A DNA stretch of 64,000 nucleotides from Pseudonocardia sp. N23 (lineage in GTDB: Bacteria; Actinomycetota; Actinomycetes; Mycobacteriales; Pseudonocardiaceae), in assembly GCF_002583555.1 (NCBI RefSeq), contig NZ_BEGX01000002.1, forward strand, positions 1 through 64,000. Reading direction: 5' to 3'. The notes beneath the pieces are model-generated. The model did no database searches, had not been told where the DNA came from, and saw only the letters and a program-made list of their open reading frames with translations. A program made the position numbers and the translations under genes. Below, piece after piece: positions 1-7,547 of the stretch. How positions within the stretch are numbered: position 1 is the stretch's first letter; every line of letters starts with the position of its first letter.

Positions 1-210
1 GGCCCGCGGGTCGGGCGATCGGCGCTCGTGCCATGGTGGTGCCTCCGGTGCGGGTCCGGAGGCGCTCGCGGCGTTCCGGCGGCCGGCTCGCGGCCTCGCG
101 ACAGCCTAGCGGTTGCCGGGTCGGGGTCGGACCCGATCCGGCAACCGTCGGCCATCGATGAGCCATCCATGCGTTGGCCCACATCTGGGGACCCGTCGGG
201 ACGACGAGCA

Positions 211-545
211 GACCCCCTTGACGTTCTTGCGGGTGAGCATCCCGGTGTAGGCCCGGCTGTACCAGCCGATCGCCAGGTCCTTGCCGGCGATGGCCTCGGG
301 CTGCTTGTAGTTCGCCGCCTGCTCGGCCTTGTCGGTGGTCGCCACGGCGTTGTCGAGCAGGGCATCGACCTGCGGGTCGGAGTAGCGGCCATGGGTTGCC
401 GCTGCCGCCGGTGTGCAGCGGCTCACGAGCGACGGGAACGGCGTGGCCACCCCGACACCCACGTCGACAGCTGGAAGTTCCGGCCCTGAACGACCTTCGA
501 GCTGAACGTCCCGAGGTCGTGCAGGTCCAGCGTCACCTCGACAAC
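211..545 (-). pseudogene. Remnant of a family-5 (peptide/nickel-type) ABC substrate-binding protein
   Basis: Two short stretches in different minus-strand frames read like the C-terminal part of an oligopeptide-type solute-binding protein. The first (about 450-545) contains TLDLHDLGTFSSKVVQGRNF. The second (about 211-384) contains YSDPQVDALLDNA and later YKQPEAIAGKDLAIGWYSR. In intact relatives these segments follow one another in one frame, so at least one frameshift and loss of both ends have occurred. There is no lipoprotein signal, N-terminal lobe or permease nearby. The flanking 1-210 shows no recognisable gene. The assignment rests on motif-like resemblance only. Confidence 0.6.
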
Positions 546-564
546 CTCCCCGCCCGGATGGCCG

Positions 565-1389
565 TCAGCGCGGAGCCGCCGGTCCGCCCTCGACGACGCC
601 CACACGAAAGACCGGCCAGCCGATCTCGGTGCGCCACGCAGCGGGATCGTTCGTGTCACGAGGGCCGACGACGTAGACCTCCCGCACCGGCCCGGCCACC
701 GACATCGCGTTCTCCACCACCCAGGTCCCGAGTTCGCCGTACGTGACCTCGATGTCGTCGTGCTCGCCGACGTGGGTGGTGACGGCCAGTTCCGCGGCCG
801 GCAGAGTCGCGGGATGCACGCGTCCGGTGCGAGGTGGCGCGGCAGTCGGCAGGTAGACGACCGCGAGACCGCGCTCCTGCTCGAAAAGGGCGTTGTCGTA
901 GCTGCCGCCCGGCGGTCCGGTCACGGCGGCGCCGACGGCCGCCTCCAGTTCGGCCATCGCGCCTGCGTACCAGGTCGTCACGTCGCGATGCGCGACCACG
1001 GCCTCCACCGCCGCGACCGTCCGGGCGGGCTCCGCACGCAGCTCGACGTCGATCGGTGCGGGGTCGGGCCGGAGCAGGCGGCGCAGCGACACGACCGCGG
1101 TCCGGGTGCGGTCGAGCACGTCCTCGAGGCGTTGCAGGTGGTCCGCGACCAGGGAGGCACGAACACCGGGGTCGGGGGTCCGCAGGATTCGCTGCACATC
1201 GCTCAGGGGGACGTCGAGCTCGCGGAGCCGGTGGATGACCTGCGCGGCCGGGATCTGGTCGACGCCGTAGTAGCGGTAGCCCGTGGTCTCGTCCACCACG
1301 GCGGGTTCCAGCAGGGCCGCCTCGTGATACCGGCGCAGGGTCCGCACGCTCAGGTGGGTCAGCCGCGAGAACTCCCCGATGGTCAACAC
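565..1389 (-). CDS. MerR-family transcriptional regulator with GyrI-like effector domain
   Basis: The 274-residue protein starts with a typical MerR winged-helix (MLTIGEFSRLTHLSVRTLRRY, then GYRYYGVDQ) over about residues 1-70. A linking helix near residues 75-120 follows, and then a GyrI/BltR-like effector-binding domain to the end, with a closing IGWPVFRV strand. Proteins of this type activate or repress a neighbouring promoter in response to small hydrophobic ligands. It is transcribed divergently from the NTF2-fold gene at 1468. The 78-bp gap holds a long-spacer promoter with a dyad, as expected for MerR control. The ligand cannot be read from the sequence. Confidence 0.9.
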   Translation of the reverse strand: MLTIGEFSRLTHLSVRTLRRYHEAALLEPAVVDETTGYRYYGVDQIPAAQVIHRLRELDVPLSDVQRILRTPDPGVRASLVADHLQRLEDVLDRTRTAVVSLRRLLRPDPAPIDVELRAEPARTVAAVEAVVAHRDVTTWYAGAMAELEAAVGAAVTGPPGGSYDNALFEQERGLAVVYLPTAAPPRTGRVHPATLPAAELAVTTHVGEHDDIEVTYGELGTWVVENAMSVAGPVREVYVVGPRDTNDPAAWRTEIGWPVFRVGVVEGGPAAPR

Positions 1390-1430
1390 CCCCTCATTCT
1401 GAACGCTCCCCCTGGGGGAGAGTCCACGGC

Positions 1431-1461
1431 TTGACCCTCCCGCCCCGTCAGGTCACATGGT
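1431..1461 (+). promoter_or_regulatory. Probable MerR-controlled promoter with dyad
   Basis: A TTGACC -35-like hexamer (1431-1436) is followed 19 bp later by CATGGT (1456-1461), a weak -10, just ahead of the start codon at 1468. Inverted arms TGACC (1432-1436) and GGTCA (1451-1455) lie in the spacer. An over-long spacer with a dyad between -35 and -10 is the hallmark of MerR targets. The call is inferred. Confidence 0.4.
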
Positions 1462-1467
1462 GTGCTC

Positions 1468-1830
1468 ATGACACAGCACACCGAACTCCCGTCCGATCTG
1501 CTCCCGACCGCCGTGCGCGACTTCCTCGCCGCCCACATCGCCGGCGACGCCGACACCGCCTCGGCGTTCCTCGTCGAGGACGTGGTGCTCGTCGACCAGG
1601 GCGAGACCGTCCGCGGCCGCGAGAAGGCCCATGCGTTCCTGCGGGACGCCGGGTCCGAGTTCGAGTACACGACCGAGCAGACCGGCGCTCGCCGCGTCGA
1701 CGACGCCCACTGGGTGGTGACCGTACGGCTCGAGGGAACCTTCCCTGGTGGCGTCGCCGAGCTCGACTACCGGTTCGCACTGCGGGACGACCTCGTCGCC
1801 GAACTCGTCATCGCCAACCACACAGCCTGA
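1468..1830 (+). CDS. SnoaL/NTF2-fold protein
   Basis: A small (120 aa) protein of the NTF2-like superfamily. It has an N-terminal helix pair (LPTAVRDFLAAHIAGDADTA), then FLVEDVVLVDQGETVRGREK and a beta-sheet with WVVTVRLEGTF. The fold is used by ketosteroid isomerase-like enzymes, small hydrolases and non-catalytic ligand binders, and no catalytic residues are obvious here. ATG at 1468 is preferred; an in-frame GTG lies two codons upstream (1462). It is divergent from the MerR gene and is probably its target. Confidence 0.75.
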   Translation: MTQHTELPSDLLPTAVRDFLAAHIAGDADTASAFLVEDVVLVDQGETVRGREKAHAFLRDAGSEFEYTTEQTGARRVDDAHWVVTVRLEGTFPGGVAELDYRFALRDDLVAELVIANHTA

Positions 1831-2114
1831 CCGAACCGCACCACCTCGGTCGTCGGTGGAGAGAGAATGTCTGGTTCGGATCGCGATCGTCTCGACGGTC
1901 GCCGGAGGGGCGTCCACGCCGGTCCCGCATACCGTGACGTCACAGGACGCGATCGCCGCCCGGCTGCCGTGGCTGCGTCGTCAGCTCGTCTCGAGCCATC
2001 GGCGCGCACATCCGGCAGGACGACCTGCGCAAGCAAGTCGAATCGGCTGGTCGGGGTGTCGACTGCAGCAATGTGGGTCAGCATTGTCACGCCGGCCGGT
2101 CCTAGCCTCGACGA

Positions 2115-2966
2115 ATGAGATCTCGTTTCGCGGCGGACGGCTTCCACCTCGCCTACGACCGCGCCGGCACGGGCCCCGCCGTCGTCCTGCTCCACGGCTG
2201 GCCCGGCGACCGGTCGGACTACACCGCCGTCGCCGGCCTTCTCGACGCCGACGTCATCGCACCGGATCTGCGCGGGTTCGGAGGGTCGGACAAGCACCGC
2301 GACGGCGACTACTCCGCGCCGGGGCACGCCGCGAGCGTCGTCGCTCTCATGGACGAGCTCGGCATCGCCCGGGCTGTGCTGGGCGGCTACGACATCGGCT
2401 CGCGGATCGCGCAGGTCATCGCCCAGCAGCACCCCGAGCGCGTGGAGGAGCTGGTCGTCGCACCGCCGCTTCCCGGGATCGGCCGACGGGTGCTCGACCC
2501 GGACGCGCAGCAGGAGTTCTGGTACCAGTCGTTCCACCGGCTGCCGCTGGCCGACGACCTCCTCGACGGCCGGCCCGACGCGGTCCGCGCCCATCTGTGT
2601 CACTTCTGGACCCATTGGTCGGGGCCGTCGTTCACCCCCGACGACGCGCGCCTCGACCACCTGGCCGCGAGCTACGGTGCGCCGGGCGCGTTCTCCGCGT
2701 CCGTCGGCTGGTACCGGGCCGGTGCCGCGACTGTCGTCCGTTCGCTCGCGGAGACTGCCCCGGCGACGCGGACGGACACCCCGATCACGGTCCTGTGGCC
2801 GGAGTTCGACCCACTGTTCCCCCGGGCCTGGTCCGATCGCATCGGCGAGTGGTTCAGCTCCGTGACACTGCAGCACGTCGACGGGGTCGGCCACTTCGTG
2901 CCGGTCGAGGCGCCCGGGGTGTTCGCCGGTGCAGTCATGCGAGCGGTCCGGCGGATCCGGCGCTGA
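2115..2966 (+). CDS. Alpha/beta hydrolase, epoxide hydrolase/haloalkane dehalogenase-like
   Basis: The 283-residue alpha/beta hydrolase has the oxyanion motif HGWPGD (about residues 27-32) and a nucleophile elbow GGYDIGS with an aspartate nucleophile. The distal part has LWPEFDPLFP (acid region) and VDGVGHFVPVEAP with the catalytic histidine. An Asp nucleophile and HGWP are typical of epoxide hydrolases and related dehalogenases rather than serine esterases. It stands alone on the plus strand: 285 bp without a recognisable gene precede it and the convergent BKACE gene ends 6 bp after it. No clear Shine-Dalgarno precedes ATG 2115, and a TAGCCT -10-like element 7 bp upstream suggests a leaderless start. 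It resembles the gene at 12466-13266, which has lost the aspartate. Confidence 0.85.
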   Translation: MRSRFAADGFHLAYDRAGTGPAVVLLHGWPGDRSDYTAVAGLLDADVIAPDLRGFGGSDKHRDGDYSAPGHAASVVALMDELGIARAVLGGYDIGSRIAQVIAQQHPERVEELVVAPPLPGIGRRVLDPDAQQEFWYQSFHRLPLADDLLDGRPDAVRAHLCHFWTHWSGPSFTPDDARLDHLAASYGAPGAFSASVGWYRAGAATVVRSLAETAPATRTDTPITVLWPEFDPLFPRAWSDRIGEWFSSVTLQHVDGVGHFVPVEAPGVFAGAVMRAVRRIRR

Positions 2967-2971
2967 CGGAG

Positions 2972-3904
2972 TCAGAACCCGACCGAGGCCGCGCCCTTGA
3001 GCTGCAGGAGGGCGCGCGCCTCGCCGGGGGTGGCGACGTCGAGACTCAGGGCCTCCAGGGCCACGCGGACCTGGCGCACCTGCTCGGCGTTGCTCGTCGC
3101 CCGGCGCCCCGGCCCGATCCACAACGAGTCCTCCAGACCCACCCGCACGTGCGACCCCATCGTCGCGCCCATCGTGACCAGCGGCATCTGCGCCTTGCCT
3201 GCGCCGAGGATCGACCACTCGTAGTCGTCGCCGAGGAGGCGGTCCGCGGTGCGCCGCATGTGCATCACGTCCTCGGGGTGTGCCCCGATGCCACCCAGCA
3301 GCCCGAAGACCGACTGCACGAACATCGGTCCCGGGACGAGGCCGCGGTCGCGGAAGTGGGCGAGGTTGTAGAGGTGCGACGTGTCGTAGCACTCGAACTC
3401 GAACCGGGTGCCGTTCGCCCTGCCGATGGCAAGGATGCGTTCGATGTCGGCGAACGTGTTCTTGAAGACGACGTCGCGCGAGGCCTCCAGGGCCGGCGCC
3501 TCCCACGCGTGCCGGAACGTCGTCGTCCGCTCCAGCATCGGGTAGAGGCCGAAGTTCATCGAGCCCATGTTCAGCGAGGCGAGCTCCGGGGCGAACTCCG
3601 CGGCCGGGCGCAGCCGTTCGTCGACGGTCATCGCCGGGTTGCCGCCCGTCGTCAGGTTGACGACCGCGTCGGTGTGACCGGCGAGCCGGCGCAGGATCGG
3701 CACGAAGTGCTCGGGGTCCTGCGACGGCCGGCCGTCGGCGGGGTCGCGGGCGTGCAGGTGGAGGATCGCCGCGCCGGCCTCCGCGGCCTCCAGCGCCGCC
3801 TCCGCGATCTCCGACGCCGACACCGGCAGGTGCGGCGACATCGACGGCGTGTGGATCGCGCCCGTCACCGCACAGGTGATGACGACCTTCCGCCTGCTCG
3901 CCAC
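2972..3904 (-). CDS. Beta-keto acid cleavage enzyme (BKACE, DUF849)
   Basis: A 310-residue TIM-barrel protein of the BKACE family, whose members condense a beta-keto acid with acetyl-CoA to give a CoA ester plus acetoacetate. Family marks include the zinc-binding HLHARDP segment (about residues 45-51), the NLTTGG strand, ASLNMGSMNFG, and late VRVGLEDSLWIGPG. The GTG start at 3904 is chosen because a GGGAGGAGGG ribosome binding site lies 8 bp upstream; an apparent longer frame is only the shadow of SBP1. It follows SBP1 by 28 bp, so the two are probably one transcript. The acetoacetate product would feed the adjacent CoA-transferase. The substrate is unknown. Confidence 0.88.
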   Translation of the reverse strand: MASRRKVVITCAVTGAIHTPSMSPHLPVSASEIAEAALEAAEAGAAILHLHARDPADGRPSQDPEHFVPILRRLAGHTDAVVNLTTGGNPAMTVDERLRPAAEFAPELASLNMGSMNFGLYPMLERTTTFRHAWEAPALEASRDVVFKNTFADIERILAIGRANGTRFEFECYDTSHLYNLAHFRDRGLVPGPMFVQSVFGLLGGIGAHPEDVMHMRRTADRLLGDDYEWSILGAGKAQMPLVTMGATMGSHVRVGLEDSLWIGPGRRATSNAEQVRQVRVALEALSLDVATPGEARALLQLKGAASVGF

Positions 3905-3932
3905 GGCGACCCTCCTCCCCCGCGGTTCCCGC

Positions 3933-5051
3933 TCAGCCGCCGCTGAGGACGGCCTTGAGCCGGTCGACGGGCAGGCTCGACGAGAGATCCGCGTCCGGGG
4001 AGATCGACGGGTCGCAGGCGGGGACCTTCCCGGCGGCGGTGTCGGCGTAGACGGGGAGCACGTACGGCACCGGCTCCGCGCTCTGCCTGCCCGCCAGCGC
4101 CGCGAGCCCGATCCGCAGCGACGCCGCGGACATCTGCGTGGTCCCGTCCTGGCCGAGCCAGGCGATCTTGTGCTGCGCCACGGCGCACACGAAACCCTGC
4201 GACGAGCCGATGTTGAGGAACGCGGGCATCCTCGCCCCGGCGTCGACGATCGCCTGCACCGCACCGATGTCGGAGGCGCCGTAGTCGCTGACGAACGCCG
4301 CGTACTCACCGTTCTGCGCGATCAGGCCGGCCACGCTGCGCCGCTTCTGGGCGGCGTCCCAGTTCGTCGGCACCCAGGTGTCGGGAACGAGCTGCATCTG
4401 GGGCGCGTACTGCCTCAACGCGGCCGCGAAGGCGGTGAAGGTCTTCTCCGTCGACGGCGCCCCCGGCTGCCCGCCGAGGAACGCCACCTTGCCGGTGCCC
4501 ACGTTCTTCGCGAGCCACTCCGCCTGGTTGCGGGCGATCGCGTCGGTGTCCCACACCAGCGACTCGACGTAGTCGGCGCCCTTCTGGCCCGCGACGTCGT
4601 TGACGGTGCTCACGACCTTGACCCCGGCGTCCATGGCCTTGCGCATCGACGGGAGCTGGGAGGGTCCGAAGTCGGGGCTGATCACCATGACCCTGGCGCC
4701 CTGCGCGACGGCGGCGTTCGTGGCCGCGATGGCGCCCTGCTGGCCGGTCGTGCCGTTGTACCAGCTGGTCTCCAGCGTCGGGCACTTCGCGGCCTCCGCC
4801 TGGAACTCGGCGTTCGAGATCGCCGACCAGACCTGGCCTCCCGCCGACTTGACGTAGACGACCTTGGTCGGCTCCGCGGGACACAGCGCCGTGATGTCGC
4901 CGGGCGCACCGGCAGCCGCAGCCGCCGTGGCGCCACCGGCGGCCGAGGCACCGCCGGTGGGGGCGGGTGAACAGGCCGCCAGGGCGACCGCCGAGGCGAT
5001 CGCCGTGGCAGCGACGAGAACGTGCGAGCGCGAGACCCGAGGGGGATGCAT
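3933..5051 (-). CDS. ABC-type sugar/solute-binding lipoprotein (SBP1)
   Basis: This 372-residue periplasmic-binding-protein-type lipoprotein (RbsB-like fold) has a signal peptide ending in the lipobox LAAC with lipid-modified Cys27. An Ala/Gly-rich linker follows, and the mature part begins near KVVYVKSAGGQVW. Family features include SWYNGTTGQQGAIAATNAAV, FLGGQPGAPSTEKTF and PAFLNIGSSQGFVC. It is strikingly similar by eye to SBP2 (16763-17890) throughout. Unlike SBP2, it has no permease or ATPase next to it; its only co-transcribed partner is the BKACE gene. It may deliver ligand to the SBP2 transporter. A palindromic TGTCC-N7-GGAC element lies 81 bp upstream of the start. Confidence 0.9.
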   Translation of the reverse strand: MHPPRVSRSHVLVAATAIASAVALAACSPAPTGGASAAGGATAAAAAGAPGDITALCPAEPTKVVYVKSAGGQVWSAISNAEFQAEAAKCPTLETSWYNGTTGQQGAIAATNAAVAQGARVMVISPDFGPSQLPSMRKAMDAGVKVVSTVNDVAGQKGADYVESLVWDTDAIARNQAEWLAKNVGTGKVAFLGGQPGAPSTEKTFTAFAAALRQYAPQMQLVPDTWVPTNWDAAQKRRSVAGLIAQNGEYAAFVSDYGASDIGAVQAIVDAGARMPAFLNIGSSQGFVCAVAQHKIAWLGQDGTTQMSAASLRIGLAALAGRQSAEPVPYVLPVYADTAAGKVPACDPSISPDADLSSSLPVDRLKAVLSGG

Positions 5052-5106
5052 GTCGATCTTCCTTGGTGCGAGTGACAGTGATCCGTCCGTCGGATCCCGG
5101 CAGACG

Positions 5107-5790
5107 CTAGGGATCGATGCGGGAGGCGAGTTGTCCCGAGTTGGGACGACCCGCGTCGGTGTCCTCGTGGATTCGCGCGCCGGTGACGGCGCGGAGCTCG
5201 GCCACGGTGGCGCCGGGGGCGAGGTCGACGACCAGCAGCCCGTCGTCGGTGACGTCGAGGACCGCGCGGTCGGTGATGATCCGGTTCACGACGCCCGCGC
5301 CGGTGAGGGGCAGCGTGCAGTACGGGACGACCTTGGGCGTGCCGTCCTTGGCGACGAGGTCGGTGAGGACGACGACGCGGCGGGTGCCCGCGACGAGGTC
5401 CATGGCCCCGCCCATGCCCTTGACGAGGGCGCCTGGAACGGCCCAGTTGGCCAGGTCGCCGGTGTCCGAGACCTGCATCGCGCCGAGGACGGCGACGTCG
5501 ATGTGGCCACCCCGGATCATCGCGAAGGACGCGGCCGAGTCGAAGAAGCTCGCGCCCGGCAGCGCGGTGACCGTCTGTTTCCCGGCGTTGATGAGGTCGG
5601 CGTCCTCGTCTCCCGAGTACGGGAACGGCCCGATCCCGAGCAGCCCGTTCTCGGACTGGAGCGTGACGCGCACACCCCGCGGGATGTGGTTGGCGACCTT
5701 GGTCGGGATGCCGATGCCGAGGTTGGCGTGGTCGCCGTCGCGCAGTTCCCGCGCCGCGATCGCCGCCATCTCGTCCCTGGTCCAGCTCAT
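5107..5790 (-). CDS. 3-oxoacid CoA-transferase subunit B
   Basis: The 227-residue beta subunit of a class I CoA-transferase carries the catalytic glutamate in [10 protein letters not shown] (Glu47), which forms the covalent CoA thioester. NLGIGIP near residue 23 and [14 protein letters not shown] are also typical. With subunit A it moves CoA from succinyl-CoA (or another donor) to acetoacetate or a beta-keto acid such as 3-oxoadipate. The ATG at 5790 overlaps the subunit A stop by 4 bp, so the subunits are translationally coupled. The last codons contain the palindrome 5132-5148, which probably serves the downstream SBP1 promoter. Confidence 0.95.
   Translation of the reverse strand: MSWTRDEMAAIAARELRDGDHANLGIGIPTKVANHIPRGVRVTLQSENGLLGIGPFPYSGDEDADLINAGKQTVTALPGASFFDSAASFAMIRGGHIDVAVLGAMQVSDTGDLANWAVPGALVKGMGGAMDLVAGTRRVVVLTDLVAKDGTPKVVPYCTLPLTGAGVVNRIITDRAVLDVTDDGLLVVDLAPGATVAELRAVTGARIHEDTDAGRPNSGQLASRIDP
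5132..5148. promoter_or_regulatory. TGTCC-N7-GGAC palindrome (regulon motif)
   Basis: TGTCCCGAGTTGGGACG lies within the last codons of CoA-transferase subunit B and 81 bp upstream of the SBP1 start (5051). Confidence 0.55.
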
Positions 5791-6551
5791 GCCTGCACCC
5801 CCGCCACGGCCGGCCGCTCCCGGACGGTGCGCTGCTCGATGACCTTCACCCGAGCCCTGGCCGCGACGAACCGGTCGACGTAGACACCCGGCGTCACGAC
5901 GTGGTCCGGGTCGATCGGCGTCTCGGAGAGGTGTTCGGCCTCCGCGACCGTTACCCGGCCGGCGGTCGCGACGACCGGGTTGAAGTTGCGGGCGGTGCAG
6001 CGGTAGGTCAGGTTGCCGTAGGGATCGCAGGTGTGCGCGCGCACCAGGGCCAGGTCCGCGACGATGCCCCGTTCCAGCAAATAGGTGACTCCGTCGAAGT
6101 CGGCGGTCGGCTTGCCCTCGGCGACCTGCGTCCCGACCCCGGTCCGCGTGTAGAACGCGGGGATGCCGGCACCGCCCGCCCGCAGGCGCTCCGCAAGGCT
6201 GCCCTGGGGCGTGAACTCGACCTCGAGCTCTCCGTCGAGGTACTGCCGTGCGAACAGCTGGTTCTCGCCCACGTAGGACGCGACGACCTTCCGCACCTGC
6301 CGATTCTCCAGCAACAGCCCGAGGCCCTTGCCGTCGATGCCCATGTTGTTGGAGACGACGACGAGATCGCGCACCCCCGATTCACGGACCGCGTCGATCA
6401 GGTCCACCGGCACACCGCTGAGGCCGAATCCCCCGACCGCGATCGTCATCCCGTCGTGCAGCAGGCCGGCCAGTGCGGCACCCGCGTCGTCGGCCGGCCG
6501 GACCCCGGTCGTGCCCTCCGAGGGTCGTGCCCCCGGTGTCGTCTTCTCCAT
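5787..6551 (-). CDS. 3-oxoacid CoA-transferase subunit A
   Basis: The alpha subunit (254 aa) has the glycine-rich CoA-binding motif [12 protein letters not shown] near residue 40. [56 protein letters not shown] (in parts) and [19 protein letters not shown] are characteristic of SCOT/3-oxoadipate transferase alpha subunits. ATG at 6551 is preferred over an in-frame ATG at 6587, which would add a 12-residue tail unlike the family. The gene is divergent from the IclR regulator, and the intergenic dyads at 6600-6639 are likely its control region. Acetoacetyl-CoA or a keto-acyl-CoA is the expected product. Confidence 0.93.
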   Translation of the reverse strand: MEKTTPGARPSEGTTGVRPADDAGAALAGLLHDGMTIAVGGFGLSGVPVDLIDAVRESGVRDLVVVSNNMGIDGKGLGLLLENRQVRKVVASYVGENQLFARQYLDGELEVEFTPQGSLAERLRAGGAGIPAFYTRTGVGTQVAEGKPTADFDGVTYLLERGIVADLALVRAHTCDPYGNLTYRCTARNFNPVVATAGRVTVAEAEHLSETPIDPDHVVTPGVYVDRFVAARARVKVIEQRTVRERPAVAGVQA

Positions 6552-6599
6552 GGACGCAGTGCACACGGAAGGTCCTGCGACCTCCATGGGCCGGTCATG

Positions 6600-6639
6600 T
6601 CACAGACAATCGGACTGTGATCTGTCCGTGTGGCGGACA
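6600..6639. promoter_or_regulatory. Overlapping operator dyads between CoA-transferase and IclR genes
   Basis: Three inverted repeats overlap: TCACAG-N9-CTGTGA (6600-6620), CGGAC-N8-GTCCG (6611-6628) and TGTCCG-N5-CGGACA (6623-6639). The last has the TGTCC-N7-GGACA form seen elsewhere in the window. It abuts a TATCAT -10-like element (6640-6645) seven bases before the IclR GTG start, a layout fit for autoregulation and control of the divergent CoA-transferase. Confidence 0.65.
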
Positions 6640-6652
6640 TATCATCGCTCCT

Positions 6653-7456
6653 GTGAACACGTTCGACGCCGCCGATCCCGACCACACTCCGACCGGTCCC
6701 GATCGCGGTCCGACGGTGGTCGGGAAGATCGGGCTCGTGCTCCGGGCGCTGGGCGCCGCCGCCGACCCCGCCGGCTCCACCACATCGGACATCGCGCGGC
6801 GGACCGGCCTCACCCGGCCCACTGCGCACCGGCTGCTCACCGAGCTGGCGGAGCAGGGCTTCACCGACCGCGACACCGGGACGGGTCGATGGCAGCTCGG
6901 ACCGGAGCTGTACCTGCTCGGGGCGGTGGCGGCCACTCGCTACGACGTCACCGACCACGCCCGCGACATCCTCGCCGACCTCGCCGAGCAGACGGGCGAG
7001 AGCGCCTTCCTGTCCGCACTGCGCGGGCGGGAGACGGTCTGCCTCGCCGAGATCGAGGGCAGCTTCCCCCTCCGGTCCCATGTTCTCCACCTGGGGATCC
7101 GGTTCCCGCTCGGGGTCGCCTCCGCCGGGCTCGCGATCCTGTCCCACCTGCCCACCGACGAGGCCGACGACTACGTCGCCACCACCGACCTCACGACCCG
7201 GTGGGGCCGCAGCCACTCGCGGCGGGCGGTACGCGCCCGGGTCGCCGCGACCCGCGAGCACGGTTACGCGGTCAACCCGGGCCTGATCATCGAGGACAGC
7301 TGGGGCATGGCGGCCGCGGTCTTCGACGAGAGTGGCCGACCACGTGCGGCACTGAGCCTGACCGGGGTCCGGTCCCGGTTCACCGACGCGCGGATTCCCA
7401 CACTGGGAAGGCTGCTCCTCGACCGGGCACACGCCCTCGGCCGGCGCGTCCGCTGA
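6653..7456 (+). CDS. IclR-family transcriptional regulator
   Basis: This 267-residue regulator has an N-terminal winged helix (about residues 20-80: VGKIGLVLRALGAA, TSDIARRTGLTRPTAHRLLTEL, GRWQLGPELY). A C-terminal IclR effector domain follows (AAATRYDVTDHARDILADLAEQTGES, LRSHVLHLGIRFPLGVASAGLAIL, GLIIEDSWGMAAAVFDESG). GTG 6653 is chosen because conserved sequence begins just after it and the operators and -10 lie immediately upstream. IclR proteins typically govern aromatic, acetate or beta-ketoadipate catabolism. The likely targets are its own promoter and the divergent CoA-transferase. It is also a candidate reader of the wider TGTCC-N7-GGACA motif. Confidence 0.93.
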   Translation: MNTFDAADPDHTPTGPDRGPTVVGKIGLVLRALGAAADPAGSTTSDIARRTGLTRPTAHRLLTELAEQGFTDRDTGTGRWQLGPELYLLGAVAATRYDVTDHARDILADLAEQTGESAFLSALRGRETVCLAEIEGSFPLRSHVLHLGIRFPLGVASAGLAILSHLPTDEADDYVATTDLTTRWGRSHSRRAVRARVAATREHGYAVNPGLIIEDSWGMAAAVFDESGRPRAALSLTGVRSRFTDARIPTLGRLLLDRAHALGRRVR

Positions 7457-7482
7457 CGACACTCCCCCGCCGACGCGACGAC

Positions 7483-7522
7483 GCCGGGTGGCGACACGTC
7501 GTGCGACGCGCCGCCACCCGGC
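7483..7522. terminator. Bidirectional hairpin terminator
   Basis: GCCGGGTGGCG (7483-7493) pairs exactly with CGCCACCCGGC (7512-7522) around an 18-base loop that can itself pair (GTCG/CGAC). It lies between the convergent IclR and flavin-oxidase genes. Confidence 0.7.
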
Positions 7523-7547
7523 GAAGGGCCGGCAGGGAGGTGACGGG

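Noticed and set aside
1748..3946. A 732-codon open frame on the plus strand
   Set aside because: It runs antisense or out of frame across the hydrolase and BKACE genes and is Arg/Pro/Ala-rich without any domain; it is a high-GC shadow.
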